From contig JACMQV010000207.1 in assembly GCA_014376815.1 (NCBI GenBank), positions 1 through 36,520 on the forward strand: a stretch of 36,520 nt of DNA. Direction: 5' to 3'. Under the pieces are notes generated by a model. That model was not told the origin of the DNA and searched no databases. It worked only from the letters and a program-made list of their open reading frames with translations. Shown here one piece after another: positions 16,782-24,750 of the stretch. A program made the translations under genes and the position numbers. How positions within the stretch are numbered: the stretch's first letter is position 1; each line of letters begins with the position of its first letter. Origin of the DNA: Cryobacterium sp. GTDB taxonomy: Bacteria; Actinomycetota; Actinomycetes; Actinomycetales; Microbacteriaceae.

Positions 16782-17938
16782 GCGCGCTCGCCCAGGCGGT
16801 GCGCGCCGGCTTCGAGAGCCGATTCGCCGGCCGGCCGACCGGCCTGTGGTCGGCCCCCGGACGCGTCAACCTGATCGGCGAACACACCGACTACAACGAC
16901 GGTTTCGTTTTCCCGTTCGCGATCGACCGGCGCACGGTGGTCGCGGTCGCACTGCGCCCCGACCGCCTGCTGCGGGTGGCGAGCTCGTTCGCCGAGGAGA
17001 GCGTTGAGCTGTCCCTCGACGACCTGGCGCCGGAGAACCTGGCGGGCTGGTCGGCCTACCCGCTCGGGGTGGCCTGGGCCCTCGGACAGTTCGGCGCCGA
17101 CCTCGCCGTCGTGCCCGGCTTCGACGTGTTCATCGACTCCGACGTGCCGATCGGGGCCGGGCTCTCCTCGTCCGCCGCGATCGAGAGCGCGGTCGCCGTC
17201 GCCCTGAACGACCTTTGGCAGCTCGGACTCGACCGGCGCGTGCTCGCCCGGGTCGGTCAGCTGGCGGAGAATCGCGCCGTCGGAGCGCCGACCGGCATCA
17301 TGGACCAGTCCGCGTCGCTGCTCGGCCGGGCCGATGCCGCCGTGTTCCTGGACTGCCGCAGCCTGGAGGCCGAGGTGATCCCGCTCGGCTTCGCCGCGGC
17401 CGACCTCGAGCTCCTGATCATCGACACCCGGGTGAGCCACGCCCACTCGACCGGCGGGTATGCCTCGCGCCGGGCATCCTGCGAGCTGGGTGCCCGGCTG
17501 CTGGGCGCCGAGTCCCTGCGTGACCTCACCGTGGACGACCTGCCGCGGGCCGCCTCGTTGCTGGACGACGAGACCCTCCGCCGGGTGCGGCACGTCATCA
17601 CCGAGAACCAGCGCGTGCTGGACACCGTGCGCACCCTCCGCGAGCAGGGCCCGACCGCGATCGGTGCGCTGCTGGACGCCTCGCACGTGTCCATGCGCGA
17701 CGACTTCGAGATCTCGGTGCCCGAACTCGACCTCGCCGTGGAAACCGCGCGCGGCGCCGGGGCCATCGGCGCCCGCATGACCGGCGGCGGATTCGGCGGA
17801 GCCGCGATCGCGCTCACCCCGCGCTCGCTCATCCCCCAGGTCACGGCGCAGGTCACGGCCGCCTTCGCGGCCCACGGCTTCACGGCGCCGGACCTGTTCG
17901 TGGTGCACGCCGCAGACGGGGCCGGCCGGGCGGAGTAG
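16778..17938 (+). CDS. galK: Galactokinase
   Basis: GalK phosphorylates alpha-D-galactose at C1. The 386-residue protein has the galactokinase signature GRVNLIGEHTDYNDGF (28-43), the GHMP ATP-binding motif PIGAGLSSSAA (124-134), a likely catalytic aspartate D176 in GIMDQSASLLG, and the C-terminal GHMP motif GARMTGGGFGGAAI. It is translationally coupled to galT through ATGA. GalM and GalK act in sequence on beta- then alpha-galactose, and GalT takes the product. galE is not in the window. Confidence 0.96.
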   Translation: MSALAQAVRAGFESRFAGRPTGLWSAPGRVNLIGEHTDYNDGFVFPFAIDRRTVVAVALRPDRLLRVASSFAEESVELSLDDLAPENLAGWSAYPLGVAWALGQFGADLAVVPGFDVFIDSDVPIGAGLSSSAAIESAVAVALNDLWQLGLDRRVLARVGQLAENRAVGAPTGIMDQSASLLGRADAAVFLDCRSLEAEVIPLGFAAADLELLIIDTRVSHAHSTGGYASRRASCELGARLLGAESLRDLTVDDLPRAASLLDDETLRRVRHVITENQRVLDTVRTLREQGPTAIGALLDASHVSMRDDFEISVPELDLAVETARGAGAIGARMTGGGFGGAAIALTPRSLIPQVTAQVTAAFAAHGFTAPDLFVVHAADGAGRAE

Positions 17939-18005
17939 CGCTGCGCGCCGGACGGCCCCGCGTGCCGGACGGGGACATCCGTCACCGGCTCACCGGCGGC
18001 CGGCT

Positions 18006-18482
18006 TCAGGGAGCGACGGCGGTGGGCTCGCCTCCTGTGATCCGCAGCAGCTCGTCGAACGAGGTCGGGAAAACGGTGTGCGCGTGGCCCGCGGCGGCCC
18101 AGACCACCGCGAATTCGGCCAGCGCGACATCGACCAGGGTGCGCAGAGGCGACGGATGCCCGACCGGCGCGACCCCGCCGATCACCTGTCCGGTGGCTTG
18201 CTTGACGACATCCTTCGAGGCGCGTCCAACGGTGCCGCCCAGCCGCTCGCCCAGCCAGGCGGTGTCGACACGGTGCGCCCCCGATGTCAGCACGAGCAGA
18301 GGCACCCCGTCGAGCGTGAAGACGAGCGAATTAGCAATCGCGCCCACCGGGACGCCGAGGGCCGCCGCCGCCGCGGGGGCGGTGGTCGCCGCCTCGTCGA
18401 ACCAGCGGATCTCCGGATCGAGGCCGAAACCGTGCAGGGCGCCGCGCACCCGCTCGGCAGCAGGATGCACGGTGTTTACCAT
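18006..18482 (-). CDS. YbaK/EbsC-family aminoacyl-tRNA deacylase-like protein
   Basis: This 158-residue single-domain protein belongs to the YbaK/ProX superfamily that hydrolyses mischarged tRNAs in trans. Recognisable blocks are VGAIANSLVFTLDGVPLLVL (46-65), GRASKDVVKQATGQVIGGVAPVGHP and TVFPTSFDELLRITGG. The lysine that is catalytic in E. coli YbaK (the KTLV motif) is replaced here by N51 (ANSLV), so the substrate or mechanism may differ. The gene faces galK tail to tail with a 67-nt gap. A TAGGAT box ends 6 nt before the ATG. Confidence 0.82.
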   Translation of the reverse strand: MVNTVHPAAERVRGALHGFGLDPEIRWFDEAATTAPAAAAALGVPVGAIANSLVFTLDGVPLLVLTSGAHRVDTAWLGERLGGTVGRASKDVVKQATGQVIGGVAPVGHPSPLRTLVDVALAEFAVVWAAAGHAHTVFPTSFDELLRITGGEPTAVAP

Positions 18483-18488
18483 GCAGTG

Positions 18489-18494
18489 ATCCTA
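18489..18494 (-). promoter_or_regulatory. -10 box for leaderless YbaK-family gene
   Basis: TAGGAT on the - strand, then six bases, then the ATG at 18482. No ribosome-binding site is present. Confidence 0.55.
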
Positions 18495-18630
18495 GAGCCC
18501 CAGGAGTCGGCCCTCCACAGCCTTTCCGGCAGGTTCTCGTGTCACAGGTCGAGGTTCTCGTGTCGCAGGTCGGCGAGGCCAGGGCGCGGTGCCGCGGCCG
18601 GCGCCCGCGCCGCCGGGCTCCCGCCCCAGA

Positions 18631-18636
18631 TAGGCT
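18631..18636 (+). promoter_or_regulatory. -10 box for leaderless carbonic-anhydrase-like gene
   Basis: TAGGCT ends 7 nt before the ATG at 18644, with no Shine-Dalgarno sequence between. Confidence 0.55.
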
Positions 18637-18643
18637 GACGCGT

Positions 18644-19192
18644 ATGACTGCCGACAGCGCCGCCCGCATCATCACTCTCCCCGACTGCCCCGGACCGGTC
18701 GTCGCCGATACCGCGTATGTCGCCCCCGGCGCCGTACTGGTGGGCAACGTCATCCTGGCCGAGCACGCCAGCGTCTGGTACAACGCCGTGCTGCGTGCGG
18801 AGGCGGAACCCATCCGCATCGGCCCCGGATCCAACCTGCAGGACAATGTCTCCTGCCACGTCGACCACGGGTTCCCGCTCATCCTCGGCCGGGACGTGTC
18901 CGTCGGCCACGGCGCGGTGCTGCACGGGTGCACGATCGAAGACGGATCCCTGATCGGGATGGCGGCGACGGTCCTGAACGGCGCCGTCATCGGCGCCGGG
19001 TCGCTCGTCGCGGCCGGTGCCGTCGTGCTCGAGGGCACAGTCATCCCGCCGCGGTCCCTGGTCGCCGGGGTTCCGGCGAAGGTGCGGCGCGCCTTGACGG
19101 ATGACGAGGTGGCCGGTCTCAGCCACAATGCCGAGGAGTACCTGCGTCACTCCGCGCTGCACGCCTCCGTGAACGCCGCACCCCTGGTTTAG
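18644..19192 (+). CDS. Gamma-carbonic anhydrase-like hexapeptide-repeat protein
   Basis: This is a 182-residue left-handed beta-helix protein. The three histidines that bind zinc in gamma-carbonic anhydrases are present as H72 (SCHVDHG), H89 (VGHGAV) and H94 (LHGCTI). The hexapeptide turns run from about 20 to 140, followed by a C-terminal helix (SHNAEEYLRHSALH) as in the YrdA/PaaY/CaiE group. It may be an active carbonic anhydrase or a related enzyme of unknown substrate; sequence alone does not decide. The start at 18644 fits the TAGGCT box and the fold boundary, whereas the longer frame adds an Arg/Pro-rich non-conserved lead. Confidence 0.85.
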   Translation: MTADSAARIITLPDCPGPVVADTAYVAPGAVLVGNVILAEHASVWYNAVLRAEAEPIRIGPGSNLQDNVSCHVDHGFPLILGRDVSVGHGAVLHGCTIEDGSLIGMAATVLNGAVIGAGSLVAAGAVVLEGTVIPPRSLVAGVPAKVRRALTDDEVAGLSHNAEEYLRHSALHASVNAAPLV

Positions 19193-19388
19193 GGAGAGTG
19201 GCACCGGGCGTGCGACCCGCTCGCTGCTCGCCACACCGCTGACCTTCTCGTTGGTTCACCACCACGCCCGTGGCGCAGGGTGAGGTTCGCGGCACCCGCT
19301 GGAACCTGCGCCGGCTTCCACCGGGTGCGCCGCGACGGCATCCGTGCCGGGTCTCGTGCGGATCGGGCGCTGCGACGACCGGCCCGGG

Positions 19389-20273
19389 CTACCGGCTGAG
19401 CGCGAGTTCGGCGGCCTTGACCACGTTGCAGAGCAGCATGGCCCGGGTCATCGGGCCCACGCCGCGTGGGTTCGGGGAGAGGAATCCGGCCACCTCGGCG
19501 ACGTCCGGATGCACGTCCCCGGTCAGGGTGCCCTTGCCGGTGATCGGGTCGGTCACCCGGGTGATGCCCACGTCGAGGACGGCGGCGCCGGGCTTGACCC
19601 AGTCGGCCTGGACCAGGTGCGGAACCCCCACGGCCGCCACGACGATGTCGGCACGGCGCACTTCGCCGGGCAGGTCGACCGTGCGCGAATGGGTGAGGGT
19701 AACCGTGGCATCCAGGCCCTTGCGGGTGAAGAGCAGGCCGAGCGGGCGCCCGACCGTGAGCCCGCGCCCCACCACAACCACGCGGCGGCCGACGATCGGC
19801 ACGTCGTAGCGGCGCAGCAGTTCGACGATGCCGGCCGGAGTGCAGGGCAGCGGCGAGTCCAGCTCGCCCTCGATGCCGAGGACCAGCCGGCCGAGGTTCG
19901 TCGGGTGCAGGCCGTCGGCATCCTTCGACGGGTCTATCAGTTCGAGCATCGCGTTGTCGTTGTGTCCGACCGGCAGCGGCAGCTGGATGGTGTACCCGGT
20001 CACCTCCCGGGCGGAGTTGAGGTCGGCAATGGCCGCACGCACGTCGGCGCTGGTGGCGGAGGCCGGCAGGTCGACGCGGATCGACTCGATGCCGACTTCG
20101 GCGCAGTCGCGGTGCTTGCCGGCCACGTACGAGCGCGACCCCGGGTCGTCGCCGACCAGCAGCGTGCCGAGCCCCGGAACGACGCCATGCGCCCGCAGTT
20201 CGGTGATGCGGTCGATGAGCTCGGACTTGACCGCGGAGGCGGTCTTGACTCCGTCGAGGGTGATTGCCGTCAT
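19389..20273 (-). CDS. folD: Methylenetetrahydrofolate dehydrogenase/cyclohydrolase FolD
   Basis: FolD interconverts 5,10-methylene-THF and 10-formyl-THF through two activities, using NADP. The 294-residue protein has the catalytic lysine K53 in [15 protein letters not shown], the aspartate D119 in [12 protein letters not shown], the dinucleotide loop [14 protein letters not shown] (170-183), and the C-terminal [15 protein letters not shown]. The ATG at 20273 was chosen over upstream frames because it begins right at the family N-terminus; GGATC is a weak ribosome-binding site. It follows glyA on the same strand across a 248-nt gap that contains inverted-repeat copy 3. Confidence 0.95.
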   Translation of the reverse strand: MTAITLDGVKTASAVKSELIDRITELRAHGVVPGLGTLLVGDDPGSRSYVAGKHRDCAEVGIESIRVDLPASATSADVRAAIADLNSAREVTGYTIQLPLPVGHNDNAMLELIDPSKDADGLHPTNLGRLVLGIEGELDSPLPCTPAGIVELLRRYDVPIVGRRVVVVGRGLTVGRPLGLLFTRKGLDATVTLTHSRTVDLPGEVRRADIVVAAVGVPHLVQADWVKPGAAVLDVGITRVTDPITGKGTLTGDVHPDVAEVAGFLSPNPRGVGPMTRAMLLCNVVKAAELALSR

Positions 20274-20326
20274 TGTGGATCCATTCAATTCAGTCGTTCT
20301 CAGATGCGGGTACCGCACCGGCCGGG

Positions 20327-20414
20327 TAACGAATTCGACGGAGATTATGAGCGACACGCGGGTGACGGATGCCGTCAGCGCGTTGGTAGAGCAATATCTC
20401 CGTCGAATTCGTTC
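20327..20414. repeat. Interspersed inverted-repeat element, copy 3
   Basis: This is 88 nt. AACGAATTCGACGGAGAT (20328-20345) is perfectly complementary to 20396-20413. The centre differs from copies 1 and 2 and contains its own small hairpin TGACGG-ATG-CCGTCA. Unlike the other copies it lies between two genes in the same direction (glyA then folD), 54 nt upstream of folD, so it could modulate folD expression. Confidence 0.85.
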
Positions 20415-20521
20415 GCCGCCAGGGCGGGGCGCGGCCGGACCGAGACGCGCCCCGCGCGGGGCGATGGCGGCGCGGGGCGGCGCGGGGCGGCCAGCTTGCG
20501 GGGCCGGCGCCACGCGGCGCG

Positions 20522-21820
20522 CTACTGCTGCAGGCCGGGGTACAGCGGGAAGGCCTCGGTGAGCACCTTGACCCGGGCGCGGAGGCCCTGGATGTCGGCG
20601 TCCGGCTTGAGCGCCTCGGCGATCACGTCGGCGACGACGGTGAACTCGGCGTCGTCGAAGCCGCGGGTGGCGAGGGCGGGTGTGCCGATCCGCAGGCCGC
20701 TGGTGACCATCGGCGGGCGCGGGTCGAACGGCACCGAGTTGCGGTTGACCGTGATGCCCACGGCGTGCAGGGCATCCTCGGCCTGCTGGCCGTTGATGGG
20801 AGAGTTGCGGAGGTCCGCGAGTACGAGGTGAACGTCGGTGCCTCCGGTGAGGACGTCCACGCCGCCGGCGCGGGAGTCGTCGGCCATCAGGCGGTCGGCG
20901 AGGATGCTGGCGCCGCGCAGGGTGCGCTCCTGGCGCTCCTTGAACTCGGGCTCGGCCGCGAGCTTGAACGCGGTCGCCTTGGCGGCGATCACATGCATCA
21001 GCGGCCCGCCCTGCTGGCCCGGGAAGACGTTGGAGTTGAGCTTCTTCGCCAGCGCCGTGTCGCGGGAGAGGATCAGGCCGGAGCGGGGGCCGGCGAGGGT
21101 CTTGTGCACGGTGGTCGACACGACGTCCGCGTAGGGAACCGGGGACGGGTGCAGCCCGGCGGCGACGAGGCCGGCGAAGTGGGCCATGTCGACCCAGAGC
21201 ATCGCGCCGACCTCGTCGGCGATGCTGCGGAAGGCCGCGAAATCGAGGTGACGCGGGTAGGCCGACCAGCCGGCGATGATGACCTTCGGCTTGTGCTCAA
21301 GGGCCTTCTCGCGCACGACGTCCATGTCGACCAGGAAGGTGGTCGGGTCGACGCCGTAGGCGACCGGGTTGTAGAGCTTGCCGGAGAAGTTGAGCTTCAT
21401 GCCGTGGGTGAGGTGACCGCCGTGGGCCAGTTCCAGGCCCAGGATGGTGTCGCCGGGCGTCGCGATGGCCGAGAGCACGGCAGCGTTCGCGGTGGCACCG
21501 GAGTGGGGCTGCACGTTGGCGTACTCGGCGCCGAAGAGCGACTTGGCCCGGTCGATGGCGAGCTGCTCGGCGATGTCCACATACTCGCAGCCGCCGTAGT
21601 AGCGGCGCCCCGGGTAACCCTCGGCGTACTTGTTGGTCAGCACCGAGCCCTGGGACTGCAGCACGGCACGCGGCACGAAGTTCTCGCTCGCGATCATCTC
21701 GAGGTAGTCGCGCTGACGCCCGAGCTCCTGCTCGAGCACGGCGGCGATCTCGGGGTCGACACGCGAGAGGGGTTCGTTGAACGTGGATCGAAGGACGTTG
21801 GTCTGCACAGAATCGGGCAC
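20522..21820 (-). CDS. glyA: Serine hydroxymethyltransferase
   Basis: GlyA converts serine and THF to glycine and 5,10-methylene-THF with PLP. The 432-residue protein has the PLP lysine K240 in [14 protein letters not shown], the cofactor aspartate and histidine D211/H214 in [12 protein letters not shown], and [11 protein letters not shown] near the N-terminus. The start is GTG at 21820, with AAGGAG five bases upstream. A ZTP riboswitch ends about 50 nt before the start. Together with downstream folD this makes a one-carbon supply unit. The sequence is full length. Confidence 0.97.
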   Translation of the reverse strand: MPDSVQTNVLRSTFNEPLSRVDPEIAAVLEQELGRQRDYLEMIASENFVPRAVLQSQGSVLTNKYAEGYPGRRYYGGCEYVDIAEQLAIDRAKSLFGAEYANVQPHSGATANAAVLSAIATPGDTILGLELAHGGHLTHGMKLNFSGKLYNPVAYGVDPTTFLVDMDVVREKALEHKPKVIIAGWSAYPRHLDFAAFRSIADEVGAMLWVDMAHFAGLVAAGLHPSPVPYADVVSTTVHKTLAGPRSGLILSRDTALAKKLNSNVFPGQQGGPLMHVIAAKATAFKLAAEPEFKERQERTLRGASILADRLMADDSRAGGVDVLTGGTDVHLVLADLRNSPINGQQAEDALHAVGITVNRNSVPFDPRPPMVTSGLRIGTPALATRGFDDAEFTVVADVIAEALKPDADIQGLRARVKVLTEAFPLYPGLQQ

Positions 21821-21869
21821 GGGGTCTCCTTAGACGTCTTGAGTGGACGACGTGATGAAAATTTCGTCG

Positions 21870-21957
21870 TAGCCCAGGCGTGCGGCCACTAACCGTGTCA
21901 GTCGCTCCCCGATGGTGACCCATCTTTCGTGCTACGCCAGTTGCGACAGGGTCGAGC
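21870..21957 (-). promoter_or_regulatory. ZTP (pfl) riboswitch controlling glyA
   Basis: On the - strand the pfl consensus is clear. GTCGCAACTGGCG (complement of 21935-21947) opens the first helix. A GATGG/CCATC hairpin with loop GTCA is followed by GGGGAGCGAC, whose GCGAC pairs back with GTCGC. The 3' domain reads CCGCACGCCTGGGC (21872-21885), whose CGCC can form the pseudoknot with GGCG. ZTP riboswitches switch on one-carbon genes such as glyA and folD when AICAR phosphates signal low 10-formyl-THF. A following ACGACG/CGTCGT stem may be the expression platform. Confidence 0.87.
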
Positions 21958-21978
21958 TTAGCAGGCGCCCCCGGGGTC

Positions 21979-22317
21979 TCAACCCGTGCGCTTGCCCAGC
22001 TCGTCGACGATGAGCAGGTCGGTGCGCAGGTGCTCGCTGTCGTGCCCGGCCCGGGCCACCAGGTGCGCCGCCATCGGCGCGGTGAGGGCCTGGAACACGA
22101 CGATGGCCACCACCAGGGTGACGGTTCCGAGGGTGAAATTGTTGATCGCGACATCCGTGGTCACCGCGATCAGGCCGAAGATCTGTGGTTTGGTGGCCGC
22201 GTGCAGGCGGGTGAGCACGTCGGGGAATCGGAGGAGGCCGACCCCGGCCGCGAAGCACATCACCGCCCCGGCCAGCACCAGCACGGCCGTCACCACGTCT
22301 CCCGCGACGGTGTTCAC
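21979..22317 (-). CDS. mrpG: Mrp Na+/H+ antiporter subunit G
   Basis: This is a 112-residue membrane subunit with three hydrophobic helices. The MrpG motif GLLRFPDVLTRLHAATKPQIFG (about 28-49) is clear. The start is GTG at 22317, overlapping the mrpF stop in GTGA; earlier starts would lie inside mrpF. The last gene of the operon, it ends close upstream of the glyA riboswitch. Confidence 0.92.
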   Translation of the reverse strand: MNTVAGDVVTAVLVLAGAVMCFAAGVGLLRFPDVLTRLHAATKPQIFGLIAVTTDVAINNFTLGTVTLVVAIVVFQALTAPMAAHLVARAGHDSEHLRTDLLIVDELGKRTG

Positions 22318-22577
22318 GAGCGCTCCCGAACGCTCAGGAACCGGGCGACGCTGAGCGAGCCGAGCACCGCGAACAGGGCCAGGACGAGCAGCACCGGCAG
22401 GGTGTCGACGTGCCGGTTGAGGGCCATCTCCGCACCCAGTGCGCAGATGACCGTGGCCACGAGCACGTCCGAGGCGATCACGCGGTCGAGCACGGACGGC
22501 CCGCGGATGATGCGGTACAGGGCACACAGGGCGCCGGCTCCGAAGAGCGCCCCGGCCGCAATCGCGACGATTGCCAT
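22314..22577 (-). CDS. mrpF: Mrp Na+/H+ antiporter subunit F
   Basis: This is an 87-residue, three-helix membrane subunit with the family motif YRIIRGPSVLDRVIASDVL followed by a helix-breaking NRHVDTLPVLLVLALFAVLGSL. The ATG at 22577 shares one base with the mrpE stop (TGATG). The frame extends upstream, but only over mrpE. MrpF is needed for assembly of the whole Mrp complex. Confidence 0.92.
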   Translation of the reverse strand: MAIVAIAAGALFGAGALCALYRIIRGPSVLDRVIASDVLVATVICALGAEMALNRHVDTLPVLLVLALFAVLGSLSVARFLSVRERS

Positions 22578-23185
22578 CACTCGTCTCCTGTCTTCTCCCC
22601 GGGCTGCCCGGCGGGCTTCCCGGACGTTTCGGTGGCGGCGGCGCACACCCGCAGCCGTTCCAGGTCTTCTCTCGAGCCGAACGCGTGCACGATCCGGCTC
22701 TCAGTCGCGAACACGGTCTCCCGGAACCGTTCGACCTGCTCGAGCGTGTGCAGGTTCAGCACGTGCAGGTAAAGGGTCGAGGTCACCCGGTCGATGTCCA
22801 CGACGAGGGACCCGGGCACGATCGATGTGGCGATCGCGGTCCAGGTCAGGATCAGGTCGCTTCGGGTGCGCAGCGGCACGGCGAGGATGGCGTTGCCGGG
22901 GCGGTAGCGCGGCGCCAGCGCCAGGGCGGCCACCTGTACCGACGCGGACACGATGTCCAGCAGCAGCCGCAGGAAGAAGAGCACGGTGCGCCACGGGTTC
23001 AGGCGCCCGCTCAACTGCACGGGCGGCAGGTAGAACACGACGGAGACCAGCGCCGCCAGCAGCACCCCAGTGACCAGGCCGAGCCAGTCGAAGCTGCCCC
23101 AGAGCAGCATCCAGAGCAGGACCAGCCCCCCGCCCAGGGTGAGCCGGCTGATGAGTCCGTTCAGGTGCTCGGTCGGGGTGGTCAC
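22577..23185 (-). CDS. mrpE: Mrp Na+/H+ antiporter subunit E
   Basis: This is a 202-residue subunit. Two or three N-terminal membrane helices (about 15-85) are followed by an amphipathic cytoplasmic domain with the family sequence VPLRTRSDLILTWTAIATSIVPGSLVVDID and HVLNL. The C-terminal 30 residues are Gly/Glu/Thr-rich and variable. The start is GTG at 23185 in a GTGA overlap with mrpD. Confidence 0.93.
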   Translation of the reverse strand: MTTPTEHLNGLISRLTLGGGLVLLWMLLWGSFDWLGLVTGVLLAALVSVVFYLPPVQLSGRLNPWRTVLFFLRLLLDIVSASVQVAALALAPRYRPGNAILAVPLRTRSDLILTWTAIATSIVPGSLVVDIDRVTSTLYLHVLNLHTLEQVERFRETVFATESRIVHAFGSREDLERLRVCAAATETSGKPAGQPGEKTGDE

Positions 23186-24750
23186 GGCGCTCCGTCCGGG
23201 AACACGGCATCGATGTAGGTGGCCGGTTCCTCGATGTCGGCGGCGGCCCGAGCCGCGAACGCGAAGACCGGTCCGGCGAAGACCGTGAGGCTGAGCGCGA
23301 GCCCGAGCAGGGCAGTCGTCGCCCCGATCATGAGCGGCGAGATGGTCTTGGTGATGACCGTCCCCTCGTCGTGCGGGTCGTCCGTGAGCCGGTCGAGCAT
23401 GGGCGACTCGTAGTCCTCGATCTCCCGGCGCGGGCGCCAGAAGGCCATGTTCCAGGCCCGGGTGAGCGCGTACAGGGTCAGCAGGGACGTCGCAGCACCG
23501 GCGGCGATCACGATGAAGGTGAGCGGGCCGCCCAGCGCGGTCCCGGCCTGGAAGAGCGCCACCTTGCCGAGGAAGCCGGAGAACGGCGGGATTCCGCCGA
23601 GGTTGAGCGCGCCCACGAAGAAGAGCCCGGCCACGAGCGGGGCCGCCTTGAGCATCCCGCCCAGTCGTGCCAGCGAGGTGGTGCCGCCCACGCGTTCGAT
23701 CAACCCGGCGCAGAGGAACAGGGTCGTCTGCACGGTGATGTGGTGCACCACGTAGTAGATGGTCGCGGTGATTCCCAGGGGCGTGCCCAGGGCGATGCCG
23801 AAGATCATGTAGCCGATATGGCTGACCAGGGTGAAGGAGAGCATCCGCTTGATGTCGGCCTGCGCGAGCGCCCCGAGGATGCCGACCAGCATCGTGAGCA
23901 GGGCCACGATCAGGAGCGGCACCGACAGCGGATTCTCGGGGAACAGGAGGGTCTGGGTGCGCAGGATCGCATACACGCCCACCTTGGTGAGCAGCCCGGC
24001 GAAGACCGCGGTGACCGGCGCGGGGGCGGTGGGGTAGGAGTCCGGCAACCAGAACGACAGCGGGAACACGGCGGCCTTGACGCTGAAGGCCAGCAGCAGC
24101 ATGAGCCCCAGGATGAGCTGCACGTCCGGGGCGAGCTCGGGCACACGCTCGGCCAGCAGGGCCAGGGTCACCGTGCCGGTCGCCCCGTAGAGCAGCGCGA
24201 TCGCGGCGAGGAACAGCACGGACGAGACCAGGCTGACCACGATGTAGGTGACGCCGGCACGGATGCGCGCACCGGTCCCGCCGAGGGTGAGCAGCACGTA
24301 GCTCGCCGAGAGCAGCATCTCGAACCCGACGTAGAGGTTGAACAGGTCACCCGCGATGAACGCGTTGAACAGCCCCGCCGCCAGGACCAGATAGGTCGGG
24401 TGGAAGATCGACACCGGCGTTTCACGGTCACCGTCGAGGATGCCCTGGCCGACGGCGAACACGAGCACGCCCAGCAGCATCAGCGCGGAAACGAGCAGCA
24501 TCAGGGCGGCCAACCGGTCGACCACGAGCACGATTCCCCACGGGGCCTGCCAACCGCCGACGTGCACGACCACGGTACCGCCCTGGTCGACGAGCACGAG
24601 GAGCACGACGCTGATCACCACCACGGCCGCCAGCGCCACCACGCTGATGCCGATCTGGCGGCCCGGCCGCCGGCCGAGGGCCAGGGTGATCGCCGATCCG
24701 AGCAGCGGGAGGGCCACGACCAGGGGCACGAGGATGCCGGCCGGGGTCAC
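23182..24750 (-). CDS. mrpD: Mrp Na+/H+ antiporter subunit D
   Basis: This is a 522-residue homologue of complex I antiporter-like subunits with about 14 helices. The proton-channel residues are in place: E144 in LYVGFEMLLSASYVL, K225 in FSVKAAVFPLSFWLPDSYPT, and K256 in GLLTKVGVYAILRT. The core domain ends near 415, and a cytoplasmic segment RPRREIEDYESPMLDRLTDD precedes the last helix. The GTG start at 24750 overlaps the mrpC stop. It is likely a proton-translocating subunit. Confidence 0.95.
   Translation of the reverse strand: MTPAGILVPLVVALPLLGSAITLALGRRPGRQIGISVVALAAVVVISVVLLVLVDQGGTVVVHVGGWQAPWGIVLVVDRLAALMLLVSALMLLGVLVFAVGQGILDGDRETPVSIFHPTYLVLAAGLFNAFIAGDLFNLYVGFEMLLSASYVLLTLGGTGARIRAGVTYIVVSLVSSVLFLAAIALLYGATGTVTLALLAERVPELAPDVQLILGLMLLLAFSVKAAVFPLSFWLPDSYPTAPAPVTAVFAGLLTKVGVYAILRTQTLLFPENPLSVPLLIVALLTMLVGILGALAQADIKRMLSFTLVSHIGYMIFGIALGTPLGITATIYYVVHHITVQTTLFLCAGLIERVGGTTSLARLGGMLKAAPLVAGLFFVGALNLGGIPPFSGFLGKVALFQAGTALGGPLTFIVIAAGAATSLLTLYALTRAWNMAFWRPRREIEDYESPMLDRLTDDPHDEGTVITKTISPLMIGATTALLGLALSLTVFAGPVFAFAARAAADIEEPATYIDAVFPDGAP

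Noticed and set aside
17939-18005. Possible terminator between galK and the YbaK gene (CCCCG/CGGGG)
   Set aside because: Only a 5-bp stem with a 9-nt loop and no T-run; not better than background.
19193-19388. Possible small gene or RNA between the carbonic-anhydrase-like gene and folD
   Set aside because: No start with ribosome-binding site or TAnnnT box, no stable hairpin beyond GC background; it reads as plain intergenic sequence between convergent ends.
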